A stretch of DNA of 64,000 nt from CALDOK01 sp964481655 (GTDB lineage Bacteria; Myxococcota_A; UBA796; JAFGLY01), in NCBI GenBank assembly GCA_964481655.1, contig CAYZVO010000010.1, forward strand, positions 12,835 through 76,834. Direction: 5' to 3'. Shown here piece by piece: positions 1-8,323 of the stretch. Position 1 is the first letter of the stretch. Each line of letters begins with the position of its first letter. The position numbers and the translations under genes are program-made. The notes beneath the pieces were generated by a model that was not told the origin of the DNA, searched no databases, and saw only the letters and a program-made list of their open reading frames with translations.

Positions 1-508
1 CATAGTCGATGCCCACCCGCGGGCCGAAGGCCAGGCGCGCCGGCGGGGTGCCCTCCCGGACCTCGAGCCCGCCGGGTTCGGTGACCGGGTGGTGGTCGAA
101 GCCCAGATCGAGGCCCAGCGCGGCGCCCAGCTTCCCGGGGCCCGTGAGCAGCACGGGGCCTTCGCGTCCCCCGCGGCGGGATCGCACCAGCTCGAGCCCC
201 TCGATCGGCTCGGCGGCGCGGATCAGCACCGCGGCTCCGGTGCCGTCGGGTCCGGTGACCAGGTTGAGCATGTGGTGGATGCCGTAGCAGAGGTAGAGGT
301 AGGCGTGGCCCGGGGGGCCCCACATCGCGGCGTTGCGGGGCGTGCGTCCGCGGTGGCAGTGGTTGGCCGAGTCATCGGGCCAGCGGTAGGCCTCGGTCTC
401 GGTGATGCGCAGGATCACCGGGCCGTGGTGCAGGTGGACCCCGATGAGATCGCTGGCGACGTCGAGGGCGTCGCGGTCGAAGAAGGAGGGGGTCAGCAGC
501 GCGGTCAC
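1..508 (-). CDS. mpg: 3-methyladenine DNA glycosylase (AAG/Mpg family), partial
   Basis: Base-excision repair glycosylase that removes alkylated purines such as 3-methyladenine from DNA. The reverse strand reads a protein beginning VTALLTPSFFDRDALDVA, as AAG proteins do (a FF..ALDVA start). It then shows ITETEAY, which carries the catalytic Glu, the WGPPGHAYLYLCYGIHH segment and GPGKLGAALGLDL. About 169 residues are present and the last 20 or so lie beyond the left edge. I chose GTG at 508; another in-frame GTG lies at 514. A TAGACT box (529-534, reverse strand) sits 20 nt upstream and could be its -10 element. Nothing in the readable part looks broken. The family call is firm; the exact start is less sure. 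Confidence 0.9.
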   Translation of the reverse strand, partial: MTALLTPSFFDRDALDVASDLIGVHLHHGPVILRITETEAYRWPDDSANHCHRGRTPRNAAMWGPPGHAYLYLCYGIHHMLNLVTGPDGTGAAVLIRAAEPIEGLELVRSRRGGREGPVLLTGPGKLGAALGLDLGFDHHPVTEPGGLEVREGTPPARLAFGPRVGIDY

Positions 509-528
509 GGGCACCTCGGCGGGGCCGC

Positions 529-534
529 AGTCTA
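529..534 (-). promoter_or_regulatory. Candidate -10 box (TAGACT) of the glycosylase gene
   Basis: TAGACT on the reverse strand lies 20 nt before the GTG start. The same hexamer precedes the genes at 26,767 and 57,125. No good -35 hexamer is visible here, so this is weak on its own. Confidence 0.3.
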
Positions 535-619
535 ACCTGTGGCGGCCCGTCGCAGGGCCCCCTCACGGGTGGGGGACGTGATAGCGGAATGGGTCGCATC
601 GCCACGCTCGAGGATCGCC

Positions 620-2263
620 ATGAAGCATCGCTGTACCGTCTGCGCCTACGTCCACGAGGGCCCCCAGCCGCCGGCGGCCTGCCCCGTCTGCGGGGTGGGC
701 CCCGAGCTGTTCGAGCCCGTCGGCGCCCCCCCGCCCCCCCCCCCCGTCCCCCCCCCCGCGCCCCACCCCCCCCCCCCATACCCAGCCCCCCGCCCCAGGC
801 CCAGCNNNNNNNNNNGGGGGGGGGGGGGCCCGTAGGTTTTCGTGCCCGTGGGCGCCCCCGGGCCCACGCGCGCGGTCCGCGCGCCGGCTCCCAAGCCCCC
901 CACGCCTTCCGCTGCCGCCGGCGCCTGGCGCTGCACCGTCTGCGCCTACGTGGCCGAGGGTGAGCAGGCGCCGGCGGTCTGTCCCGTCTGCGGGGTGGGC
1001 CCCGAGCTGTTCGAGCCTGTGGCGCCCGCTGTGCCCGCGGCCTCCGAGCCCGCCCCCGCGGCGGCGGTCGAGCCCGACTGGCGCATCGTGATCGTGGGTG
1101 CCGGTGTGGCCGGCTGCGAGGCCGCGGCCGCGGCTCGTGGCGCCGATCCCCTGGCGGGCATCACCATCGTCTCCGGTGAGCCGGGGCTGCCCTATCGACG
1201 CATCGACCTCACCCGCCTGCTGGCGGGACAGGTGCGCGACGAGGACATGGTCATGCACGACGAGGCCTTCTTCACCGAGCATCGCATCGAGCGGGTGGTG
1301 GGGCAGGCCCGCAGCATCGATCTGGAGGGCAAGAGCCTGGGGCTGTCCGACGGCCGCAGCCTGCCCTACGACCGCCTGATCCTGGCCAACGGCGCCCACG
1401 CCTTCGTGCCCCCGATCCCCGGGGCCCAGCGCGGCGGCGTGACCGTGCTGCGCACCCTGGACCAGGCCCGCAGGGTCCTGCAGCGCTGCCGTCGCGGCGG
1501 CTTCGTGGTGGTCATCGGCGGTGGCTTGCTGGGCCTCGAGGCCGCGGTGGGCCTGGCGACCCAGGGCAGCCGCGTGGCCGTGGTCGAGGGCCAGCCCTGG
1601 CTGCTGCCTCGCCAGCTGACCCGGGGCGCGGCCGAGCTGCTGCAGGCCCGGCTCGAGGGCCTGGGGGTCGCGGTGCACTGCGGCGCCCAGGTCGCCGGCA
1701 TCCTGGGGGACGAGGGCGTCTACGCCGTGGCCCTCGAGGGCGCGGCCGAGCTGCCCGCCGAGCAGGTGCTCATCTCCACCGGCATCCGCGCCAACGCCGA
1801 GCTGGCGGCCCGCGCGGGGCTCGAGGTGGGGCGCTACGGCGTGGCCGTGGGCGGCGACCTCGTGAGCTCCGATCCCCACGTGCTGGCGGCCGGAGACGTG
1901 GCCCAGGTCGATGGCCGGGGCTGGGGCCTGTGGCCTGTGGCGATGGAGCAGGGTGGGGTGGCCGGCGCCAACGCCGCCGGCGGCCAGCGCCGCTTCGAGC
2001 CCCCCGCGCCCGCCGCCATGCTCAAGGTGCTCGACGTGCCGGTGGCCAGCTTCGGTGACGTGCACGCCGAGGGCCCGGACGTCGAGGTCTTCGAGGACCG
2101 CGGCGACGACCGCTACGTGCGCATCGCCGCCCGCGACGGCCGCATCGTGGGCGCCTGCCTGTACGGCGACCTCGCCCTGGCTGGTCCCGTGCGCCGTGCC
2201 ATCGACAGCGGCCAGACCATCGGAGAGCTGACCGGGTTCATCCAGGGTGCCACCGGCGCGTGA
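620..2263 (+). CDS. Rubredoxin-fused FAD/NAD(P)-dependent oxidoreductase (interrupted by an assembly gap)
   Basis: Predicted NAD(P)H:rubredoxin-type oxidoreductase. ATG at 620 opens a short rubredoxin-like zinc/iron ribbon (CTVCAYVHEG...CPVCGVGPELFEP). A proline stretch, a poly-C run, ten Ns (806-815) and a poly-G run follow. From about 840 the same frame continues with VFVPVGAP, a second complete ribbon (CTVCAYVAEG...CPVCG), then a two-dinucleotide-binding flavoprotein with VGAGVAGCEA (FAD, near 1,095) and VIGGGLLGLEAA (NAD(P)H, near 1,512). An ATG-dyad-like LAAGDVAQ lies near 1,887. A TAG at 833-835 beside the poly-G run is probably an error. The VFVPVGAP scrap resembles the end of a ribbon, so a middle copy may be lost. 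Rubrerythrin, with a similar ribbon, lies 68 bp downstream, which suggests electron transfer from NAD(P)H to rubrerythrin for peroxide removal. Confidence 0.8.
721..830. other. Assembly gap (N at 806-815) flanked by poly-C and poly-G runs
   Basis: Almost pure C from about 727 to 805, then ten Ns, then at least 13 G, with normal coding sequence on both sides. Such symmetric C/N/G tracts inside a gene are typical of assembly or base-calling failure rather than biology. The sequence and length here should not be trusted. Confidence 0.85.
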
Positions 2264-2331
2264 CGCGGGGCAGGGGCCTTGCTACCAAACTGTCCAGACT
2301 GACCATCCACCACTCCTGATCCGGAGACCCC

Positions 2332-2901
2332 ATGTCCATCAAGGGAACCCAGACCGAGCAGAACCTGCTCAAGGCCTTCGCCGGCGAGAGCCAGGCCAAG
2401 AACCGCTACACCTTCGCCGCCAAGGTCGCCCGCAAGGAGGGCTACCTGGAGATCGCGCGCCTGTTCGATGAGACCGCGCTCAACGAAGAGCAGCACGCCA
2501 AGATCTTCTTCCGCTTCCTCGAGGGCGGCATGGTCGAGATCACCGCGGCCTACCCGGCGGGCGTGATCGGCACCACCGCCGAGAACCTGAAGGCCGCCGC
2601 CGACGGCGAGAACGAGGAGTGGACCGAGCTGTACCCCGAGTTCGCCCGCATCGCGGACGAGGAAGGCTTCCCCAAGGTCGCCGTGGCCTTCCGCATGATC
2701 GCCCGGGTCGAGAAGGAGCACGAGGAGCGCTACCGCGGCCTGCTCGAGCGCGTCGAGGCCGGCACCGTCCTGGTGCGCGAGGAGCCCGTCCGCTGGAAGT
2801 GCGAGAAGTGCGGCTACGTGCACGAGGGCACCAAGCCCCCTGGCAAGTGCCCCGGCTGCGCCCATCCCCCCGAGTACTTCTCCGTCATCGGCGAGCACTA
2901 G
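2332..2901 (+). CDS. rbr: Rubrerythrin
   Basis: Non-haem di-iron peroxidase that reduces hydrogen peroxide to water in the cytoplasm using electrons from a rubredoxin domain. The 189-residue protein has the ferritin-like four-helix part with GESQAKNRY, NEEQHAKIF (ExxH) and VEKEHEERY (ExxH) supplying iron ligands, then a C-terminal rubredoxin-like ribbon (CEKCGYVHEG...CPGC). Length and domain order are normal for the family. ATG at 2,332 follows a GGAGACCC leader. The upstream flavoprotein carries the same kind of ribbon, so the two probably form an NAD(P)H peroxidase system. The gene ends 3 bp before the convergent pyruvate-kinase-like gene with no visible terminator. Confidence 0.95.
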   Translation: MSIKGTQTEQNLLKAFAGESQAKNRYTFAAKVARKEGYLEIARLFDETALNEEQHAKIFFRFLEGGMVEITAAYPAGVIGTTAENLKAAADGENEEWTELYPEFARIADEEGFPKVAVAFRMIARVEKEHEERYRGLLERVEAGTVLVREEPVRWKCEKCGYVHEGTKPPGKCPGCAHPPEYFSVIGEH

Positions 2902-2904
2902 GGT

Positions 2905-3924
2905 CTAGGGCGCCGCGGTCGGGTCCCCGGCCGCGAAGATGCGCTCCAGCCAGCGCACGGCCTCGGGCCCATGGGCGCCGATGGCCGTCTCGTCGGACAA
3001 CACGAAGCCTGCCACCCCGGCCTCGATCAGGTCGGCCACGTGGCAGGCTTCGCTGCGGGTGGGGCGGGGGCTGTCGCACATGTGGTGCAGCACCTGGCCG
3101 GCCACCAGCAGGGTGGTGTCGGGCAGGGCGTGGGACAGCAGCTTGCGCTGCATGGCGGGCAGCTGCTCGATGCCGAGCTCGGCGCCCAGATCGCCCCGGC
3201 ACAGCCACAGCCCGTCGCAGGCTTCCGCCAGCAGCGACCAGGCTTCGACCGCCGAGGGCTGCTCCAGCTTGGCCCAGACATGGATGGGCTGGCCCGGCGC
3301 GGCGTTCTTGGCGTAGCGGCGCACCAGGCGCAGCAGGTCGGGGCTGCGGGCGTAGGAGACCGCCAGGTGCCGCACCCCGCGCTTGACCGCGCGCTCCAGC
3401 AGTGCCCGGTCGCGGGGGAGCAGGTGGACCTCGAGATCCACCTCGCGCCCCCGGCGAGCGATGCCCTTGCGGGCGGCGAGCACCCCGTCGGTCTCGGCCT
3501 CGACGGACACCCGGGTGCCGTGCACCGCCAGCACCTTCAGGCCGAAGCGGCCGTCGTCCACCCGCAGGCGGTCGTCGGCGCGCAGGGCCCGCAGGAAGGC
3601 GGGGCGATCCACCGTGACCACACCGGCGGCGGGCGGCGCCTGGCCTTCGGGGACCAGGTGCAGCCGCTCGCCGGCGCGCACCGTGATCGGCGTCGCCAGC
3701 TTGCCCAGGCGGGTCTTCGAGCCCTGCAGGTCCACCACCACCCGTTCGAGGGGGAAGCCGCCGCGCTCCACCAGCTCCAGCATCGCGGCCAGCTGGCCTG
3801 GCTCGAGGTGGGAGCCGTTGATCCGGAGCAGGTCGGCGCCGGCGTCGCGCAGGGCGGTGACAGCGGCGGGGTTGGGGGTCGCGGGACCCAGGGTGGCGAT
3901 GACGGTGAGTGAGCTGCGTCGCAT
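2905..3924 (-). CDS. Pyruvate-kinase-like barrel protein, short form
   Basis: The 339-residue protein matches the catalytic barrel of pyruvate kinase: TLGPAT, RINGSH (usual RLNFSH), VDLQGSKTRLG (usual LDTKGPEIRTG), a B-domain-like insert, VWAKLEQPSAV (usual AKIEN), CRGDLGAELG and PTRSEACHVADLIEAG with LSDETAIG. The C-terminal allosteric domain of the usual ~470-residue enzyme is missing, and the Asn/Lys changes near the substrate site make normal catalysis uncertain. It may be a specialised or non-glycolytic paralogue. A TAGGCT box ends 6 nt before ATG 3,924 with no Shine-Dalgarno sequence, which suggests a leaderless transcript. Confidence 0.8.
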   Translation of the reverse strand: MRRSSLTVIATLGPATPNPAAVTALRDAGADLLRINGSHLEPGQLAAMLELVERGGFPLERVVVDLQGSKTRLGKLATPITVRAGERLHLVPEGQAPPAAGVVTVDRPAFLRALRADDRLRVDDGRFGLKVLAVHGTRVSVEAETDGVLAARKGIARRGREVDLEVHLLPRDRALLERAVKRGVRHLAVSYARSPDLLRLVRRYAKNAAPGQPIHVWAKLEQPSAVEAWSLLAEACDGLWLCRGDLGAELGIEQLPAMQRKLLSHALPDTTLLVAGQVLHHMCDSPRPTRSEACHVADLIEAGVAGFVLSDETAIGAHGPEAVRWLERIFAAGDPTAAP

Positions 3925-3949
3925 GGACGCAGCCTATCAGGAACGAAGC

Positions 3950-4144
3950 CTAGATCACCGTGTCGATGCCGATGTCCACCACGTCGTCGATCTCGCAGTA
4001 GCCGCGCTCCTCGCGGGGGGGCTCGTAGCTGAGATCCTCGTCGCCCACCGGCATGGACGGGGGCTCGATGTAGAGGGGGAGCCGCGAACCTTCGTCATGG
4101 CGCTGACGCTCTCGTTCGATGCGTTCTGCGATCCAGGGCTGCAT
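3950..4144 (-). CDS. Small hypothetical protein, 64 aa
   Basis: A short acidic protein beginning MQPWIAERIERERQRHDEG and ending in VVDIGIDTVI. I do not recognise its function. ATG 4,144 was preferred over an in-frame ATG 48 bp further upstream because AGGAGG lies a few bases before it. The N-terminal half is a charged helix rich in Glu/Arg, followed by a proline-containing segment (YIEPPSMP); there is no signal peptide or membrane segment. It is transcribed away from yifB, and its stop lies 25 bp before the pyruvate-kinase-like gene, so the two may share a transcript. Confidence 0.6.
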   Translation of the reverse strand: MQPWIAERIERERQRHDEGSRLPLYIEPPSMPVGDEDLSYEPPREERGYCEIDDVVDIGIDTVI

Positions 4145-4478
4145 GGCTGACCTCCTGTCTTGCCTATCGGGACGGGAGCGACGAACTTTCATTCGTCCTG
4201 TCTCTTAGACACAACGTGCGACCCGATCTGTTTCTTTCAACCCCCGAACGGTGACCTGGATCACCCACCCCCGGAGCCTGGGGGTCGCGGACAGGGGGGT
4301 GGACGGTTCCGGGGGACATAGGGCCTCCATCTGTGCAGTGGTGACGAACCGGCTGACGGATCCTCGACGATCGTCGACGAAGAATCCGGACAGCTGGTCG
4401 TGTTGATGGGGATCGTTGGGCTGGCGGTGCTTGGCACGGCGGTTGCGATGGCGCTGGGCGTCCATCCCGGAGGTGCAC
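4145..4478. promoter_or_regulatory. Divergent intergenic region with a 14-bp palindrome
   Basis: These 334 bases separate the small reverse gene from yifB and hold no convincing coding sequence. They must contain the two divergent promoters. A perfect palindrome, TCGACGATCGTCGA, lies at 4,364-4,377, about 100 bp upstream of yifB. It could be a repressor or activator site, but no match to a known operator is claimed. Confidence 0.35.
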
Positions 4479-6080
4479 ATGTCCGTCCAGTCCACAAGCG
4501 GTGCCGTGCTCGGCGTCGAGGGAATCCCCGTGCGTGTGGAGGTCGACATCCTCCGCCGCCTGCCGTCCGTCCAGATCGTGGGGCTCGCCGCCAGCTCCGT
4601 GCGCGAGTCCGCCGAGCGGGTGCGATCAGCGGTGGTGGCCCAGGGCCTGCAGTGGCCCCGCATGCGCGTGGTCATCAACCTGGCCCCCGCCGACCTGCGC
4701 AAGGAGGGCACCGCCTTCGACCTGCCCATCGCCGTGGGGGTGCTCGCGGCGGCCGAGGAGCTGCCCCCCGGCTGCCTCGACGGCCGGGTCTTCGCCGGCG
4801 AGCTGTCCCTGAGCGGCGCCCTGCGCCCCATCCGCGGGGCCCTGGCCCTGGCGCTGATGGCCCGGGAGGAAGGCTGCCGCGAGCTGATCCTTCCGGCGGG
4901 CTGCGCGTCGGAGGCCGCCATCGTGCCCGGGCTGCGGGTGCGGGCGGCGGAGGATCTGGGGGGCGTGCTGGCCCACCTGCGGGGGGACCAGGCCCTGCCG
5001 GAGCCCGCCATCGCGCTGCCGGAGTCCGCCACCATCCACCGGGATCTGTCCGAGGTCCGGGGGCAGCTGCTGGCCCGCAGGGCGCTGGAGATCGCGGCGG
5101 CGGGGGGCCACAACCTGCTGATGATCGGGCCGCCGGGCTGCGGGAAGACCATGCTCGCCGCCCGTGTCCCCACCATCCTGCCCACCATGGGCTTCGAGGA
5201 GTCCGTCGAGGTCACCCGGATCCACTCGGTGGCCGGGCTCCGGCCCGCGGGGGCCGGCCTGATGGGGGCTCGCCCGTTCCGGGCCCCGCACCACAGCATC
5301 ACCTCGGCCGGCATGCTCGGCTCGGCCCGGCTGCGACCGGGCGAGGCCAGCCTGGCCCATCACGGGGTGCTCTTCCTCGACGAGCTGCCGGAGTTCCAGC
5401 GCTCGGTGCTCGAGCTGCTGCGGGGACCCCTCGAGGATCGGGCGGTGACCATCGCCCGCGCCATGGGCACGGCGCGCTTCCCGGCTGCGTTCTCGTTGGT
5501 GGCGGCGGCCAATCCCTGTCCCTGCGGCTTCCTGGGTCATCCCCGGCGGGGCTGCGGCTGTAGCGAAGGGCAGATCCACCGCTACCTCGGCCGCATGAGC
5601 GGGCCCCTGCTGGACCGCATCGACCTGCACGTGGAGCTGTCGCCGGTCTCGGCCGACGAGCTGGTGGCCGCGGCGCCAGGGGAGAGCTCGGCGGCGGTGC
5701 GGGGGCGCGTGGTGGACGCCCGGGCCCTGCAGATCGACCGCTTCCGCGACGGACAGCTGCGCTGCAACGCCGACTTGTGCGGCGAGCAGGTGCGCGCCGC
5801 GGCCGAGGCGCGGCCGGAGGCCACGGCCCTGCTGCGGGACTTCGTGGAGGCCCACGCCCTGTCCGGGCGCGCCCACGCCCGCCTGCTCAAGGTGGCCCGG
5901 ACCATCGCCGATCTCGAGGGTGAGGCCCGGGTGGAACGACACCACCTGGCCGAGGCCCTGCAGTACCGGGCGGCGCTGCCCACCGACGGCCTGCGCGCGC
6001 CCTCCCAGGCCCCCCTGCCGCCCCCGGCTCTCCCCGCAGAGCACGACACTGCGACCGCTGCGGCGGCGGTGCAGCCGTGA
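4479..6080 (+). CDS. yifB: YifB/ComM family Mg-chelatase-like AAA+ ATPase
   Basis: AAA+ ATPase of the YifB/ComM family; the studied member ComM is a DNA helicase that promotes branch migration during natural transformation. The 533-residue protein starts MSVQSTSGAVLGVEGIPVRV with the N-terminal ChlI-type domain (VGLAASSVRESAERV, INLAPADLRKEG). It then shows Walker A GPPGCGKTML, Walker B GVLFLDELPEF and the cysteine-bearing NPCPCGFLGHP loop. A C-terminal Mg-chelatase subdomain follows with a YRAALP-type end. ATG 4,479 is chosen because GGAGGTG precedes it and the family N-terminus begins there. It overlaps the next gene by 4 bp and recA follows, so recombination functions are grouped. Confidence 0.93.
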   Translation: MSVQSTSGAVLGVEGIPVRVEVDILRRLPSVQIVGLAASSVRESAERVRSAVVAQGLQWPRMRVVINLAPADLRKEGTAFDLPIAVGVLAAAEELPPGCLDGRVFAGELSLSGALRPIRGALALALMAREEGCRELILPAGCASEAAIVPGLRVRAAEDLGGVLAHLRGDQALPEPAIALPESATIHRDLSEVRGQLLARRALEIAAAGGHNLLMIGPPGCGKTMLAARVPTILPTMGFEESVEVTRIHSVAGLRPAGAGLMGARPFRAPHHSITSAGMLGSARLRPGEASLAHHGVLFLDELPEFQRSVLELLRGPLEDRAVTIARAMGTARFPAAFSLVAAANPCPCGFLGHPRRGCGCSEGQIHRYLGRMSGPLLDRIDLHVELSPVSADELVAAAPGESSAAVRGRVVDARALQIDRFRDGQLRCNADLCGEQVRAAAEARPEATALLRDFVEAHALSGRAHARLLKVARTIADLEGEARVERHHLAEALQYRAALPTDGLRAPSQAPLPPPALPAEHDTATAAAAVQP

Positions 6081-6487
6081 GCGGCCTGCTGCTGGCGGCG
6101 CTGCTGGGCGTGGCCACCCAACAGGGGGTGGTGGACCGCGTCGAGGGCGACTGGGCCGTGGTCGAGTGGCCCGACGGGACCATCGGCGACCTGCCCGTGG
6201 CCCTCTTCGAGCAGCCACCCAGCGAGTGTGCCGGGGTGCGCCTGTGGCTGCTGGCCCACCCCCGCGGGCCCTGGCAGCGCCGGGGCGACGCCCTGTGGCT
6301 CGGCGCCGGCACGCCCCCCCTGGACTTCGCGATCCCCGCCCCCATGGGGGCACGCACCGACCGGCGCTACCTCGCCGTCCTCACCGTGGTGCCCCCGCCC
6401 GATCCCGGGGTGGCGGCGGACCACCTGGGGCGAAGGCAGGTGGCGGCCGGCGGCCCATCACCAACCCACTCCAACAGGAGAGACTGA
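6077..6487 (+). CDS. Small conserved-type protein with DUF3006-like N-terminus
   Basis: 136 residues starting at GTG 6,077, overlapping the yifB stop by 4 bp (GTGA), so translationally coupled. After a short hydrophobic start it reads VVDRVEGDWAVVEWPDG, similar in pattern to the small DUF3006 proteins (a beta-rich VIDRFEGD-type motif). The rest has no motif I recognise. The last part (GRRQVAAGGPSPTHSNRRD) runs up to 1 bp before the recA start and covers its ribosome binding site. The reading frame is plausible from the coupling, but the function is unknown. Confidence 0.55.
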   Translation: MSGLLLAALLGVATQQGVVDRVEGDWAVVEWPDGTIGDLPVALFEQPPSECAGVRLWLLAHPRGPWQRRGDALWLGAGTPPLDFAIPAPMGARTDRRYLAVLTVVPPPDPGVAADHLGRRQVAAGGPSPTHSNRRD

Positions 6488-6488
6488 C

Positions 6489-7520
6489 ATGAACACCAAC
6501 ATCGATCCCACCCAGCGCAAGCAGGCCCTCGAGGCCGCCTTCAAGACCATCGAGCGCAGCTACGGCAAGGGCGCCATCATGCGCATGGACCAGGACGCCC
6601 GCCTCGAGGTGGAGACCGTCTCCACCGGCTCCCTGGGCCTCGACCTCGCCCTGGGCTGCGGCGGCTACCCCCGCGGCCGCCTGGTGGAGGTCTACGGTCC
6701 CGAGGCCAGCGGCAAGACCACCCTGGCCCTGCACGCCATCGCCTCGGTCCAGGCCGCGGGTGGCACCGCGGCCTTCGTGGACGCCGAGCACGCCCTGGAC
6801 CCGGTCTACGCCGCCAAGCTGGGGGTGAAGATGGACGAGCTGCTGGTGTCCCAGCCCGACAGCGGCGAGCAGGCCCTCGAGATCGCCGAGGTCCTGGTTC
6901 GCTCGGGCGCGGTGGAGCTGGTCGTGGTGGACTCCGTGGCCGCCCTGGTGCCCCAGGCCGAGCTCGAGGGCACCATGACCGACGTGCAGGTGGGCCTGCA
7001 GGCCCGGCTGATGTCCAAGGCCATGCGCAAGCTGGCCACCTGCGTCTCCCGCTCCAACGCCATTCTGCTCTTCATCAACCAGGTCCGGCACAAGATCGGC
7101 GTGACCTTCGGCAGCAACGAGACCACCTCCGGCGGCAAGGCCCTGCGCTACTTCGCCTCCGTGCGCGTGGACATCCGCCGCATCTCCGGCCTCAAGCGCA
7201 ACGGCGAGCTGTACGGCAACCGCACCCGCATCAAGGTGGTCAAGAACAAGCTGGCCCCTCCCTTCCGGCAGGTGGAGCTGGACCTCATCTTCGGCGACGG
7301 CATCTCCAAGCCCCACGAGCTGGTGGATCTGGGCCTGACCCACGAGGTGCTGTCCAAGAGCGGGTCCTGGTACAACTGGGACGAGGACTCCATGGGCCAG
7401 GGCAAGGAGGCGGTGGCCGCCCGCCTGAAGGCCGAGCCCGAGCTGGCCGATCGGCTGCGGATGGCGATCCTGCAGAAGGTGCAGCCGCCGGTGGCGGAGG
7501 ACCAGGTGGCGGCGGCCTAG
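6489..7520 (+). CDS. recA: Recombinase RecA
   Basis: DNA strand-exchange ATPase for homologous recombination and SOS activation. The 343-residue protein has Walker A GPEASGKTT (residues 70-78), VDAEHALDP, the Walker B region ELVVVDSVAALVP, loop 1 (MTDVQVGLQARLMSKAM), the FINQVR motif, and loop 2 with GSNETTSGGKALRYFAS. The C-terminus has GQGKEAV and ends without the long acidic tail. ATG 6,489 follows AGGAGAG. It lies 1 bp after the preceding gene, so it may be co-transcribed with yifB or use a promoter within that gene. I could not pick out a LexA box. A strong hairpin follows at 7,531. Confidence 0.98.
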   Translation: MNTNIDPTQRKQALEAAFKTIERSYGKGAIMRMDQDARLEVETVSTGSLGLDLALGCGGYPRGRLVEVYGPEASGKTTLALHAIASVQAAGGTAAFVDAEHALDPVYAAKLGVKMDELLVSQPDSGEQALEIAEVLVRSGAVELVVVDSVAALVPQAELEGTMTDVQVGLQARLMSKAMRKLATCVSRSNAILLFINQVRHKIGVTFGSNETTSGGKALRYFASVRVDIRRISGLKRNGELYGNRTRIKVVKNKLAPPFRQVELDLIFGDGISKPHELVDLGLTHEVLSKSGSWYNWDEDSMGQGKEAVAARLKAEPELADRLRMAILQKVQPPVAEDQVAAA

Positions 7521-7530
7521 GGCTGCAGTC

Positions 7531-7563
7531 GCTCCCCTCTCTCCAGAACGGGGAGGGGGGAGC
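7531..7563 (+). terminator. Hairpin downstream of recA, probable terminator
   Basis: A stem of about 14 bp (GCTCCCCTCTCTCC against GGGGAGGGGGGAGC, with two G-T wobbles) closes a 5-nt AGAAC loop 11 bp after the recA stop. There is no T-run, as is common in GC-rich genomes. Confidence 0.55.
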
Positions 7564-7564
7564 A

Positions 7565-7658
7565 TCTCGGCGTGCTCGTTCGCGTGCTCGTTGATCGTGT
7601 GGGGGTGAGCGTCTCGGCGTGCTCGTTCGCGTGCTCGTTGATCGTGTGGGGGTGAGCG
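7565..7658. repeat. Two tandem 47-bp direct repeats
   Basis: Two identical 47-bp units (7,565-7,611 and 7,612-7,658) beginning TCTCGGCGTGCTCGTTCGCG and ending GTGAGCG follow the recA hairpin. There are no spacers and only two copies. Function unknown. Confidence 0.8.
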
Positions 7659-7702
7659 TACCCCCGCCCCCGCCCCACGCTCCCCCCCCTGCTTTCGCCC
7701 CC

Positions 7703-8260
7703 TCAGACCGCCTCGTCGTCGTCGAACCCATCCTCGCACTCCGGGTCCTCCGCGTCCTCCAACCCATCCCCATCGTTGTCCATGGAGTCGTTGCACTCGT
7801 TCCCGGAGCTGTAGCCTCCGTATTCGTCGCCCATCTCCACACAGTCGGGATCGGTCTCGTCGACCCAGCCGTCGCCGTCGTTGTCCATGCCGTCAGCGCA
7901 CGTGTCCACGTCGGTATCCGCGTCGCTGTCCGCATCCGCATCCGCATCCGCATCCGCGTCGCTGTCCCCATCCGCGTCGCTGTCCGCATCCGCATCCGTG
8001 TCGGAGTCGGCATCCGCGTCGCTGTCCGCATCCGCGTCGGTGTCGTAGTCCGGTGCGGGCTTGTAGCAGCTGTCCATGCGCTCGGGCCCGCAGCCGGTGA
8101 CGGCGACCGCGGACAGCCCCAGCAGCAGGCCGCCGACCCTCAGCTTGGCCCGCAGCAGCCGGCCCCGCCCTCCGTTCATGGCGACCGCGGCACACAGGAC
8201 GGCGAAGGCGAGCCAGAGCATCGCGGCGGCGAAGGGGACCCAGATCTCTCGCTGGACCAT
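7703..8260 (-). CDS. Exported protein with Asp/Ala/Ser linker and CDG-type metal-binding repeats
   Basis: 185 residues. The N-terminus has a membrane segment (FAAAMLWLAFAVLCAAVAM) and then a second hydrophobic stretch ending in a lipobox-like AVAVTGC. A long low-complexity Asp/Ser/Ala linker and two Ca-type repeats follow (CADGMDNDGDGWVDETDPDC and CNDSMDNDGDGLEDAEDPEC). Such repeats occur in myxobacterial surface proteins and probably bind calcium. I used ATG 8,260 because GAGGTC precedes it. An internal ATG at 8,179 would instead give a typical lipoprotein signal peptide and may be the true start. No enzymatic domain is visible. Confidence 0.65.
   Translation of the reverse strand: MVQREIWVPFAAAMLWLAFAVLCAAVAMNGGRGRLLRAKLRVGGLLLGLSAVAVTGCGPERMDSCYKPAPDYDTDADADSDADADSDTDADADSDADGDSDADADADADADSDADTDVDTCADGMDNDGDGWVDETDPDCVEMGDEYGGYSSGNECNDSMDNDGDGLEDAEDPECEDGFDDDEAV
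7904..8045. repeat. In-frame Asp/Ala/Ser codon repeat (GCATCC/GTCGCT hexamers)
   Basis: Degenerate 6-bp units encode alternating Asp-Ala/Asp-Ser dipeptides in the reverse-strand protein. Such tracts vary in length by slippage and act as flexible acidic linkers. Confidence 0.7.
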
Positions 8261-8323
8261 CGTAGACCTCGGGCTGAGGGACCCCTGGACTCTACCAGCT
8301 CGAGCCGCCCCCGCCCGTGCCCG

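Noticed and set aside
563..2065. Long reverse-strand frame antisense to the rubredoxin oxidoreductase
   Set aside because: GC-rich third-position shadow; low-complexity His/Gly/Arg protein, no motif, opposite a clear gene.
4364..4377. LexA-type SOS box near yifB/recA
   Set aside because: The palindrome does not match any SOS box I know well enough to name, and is 2 kb from recA.
4626..6353. 575-residue reverse frame antisense to yifB
   Set aside because: Shadow of the real gene; no signal peptide, motif or ribosome-binding site.
7565..7658. Possible CRISPR-type array
   Set aside because: Only two directly abutting repeats, no spacers.
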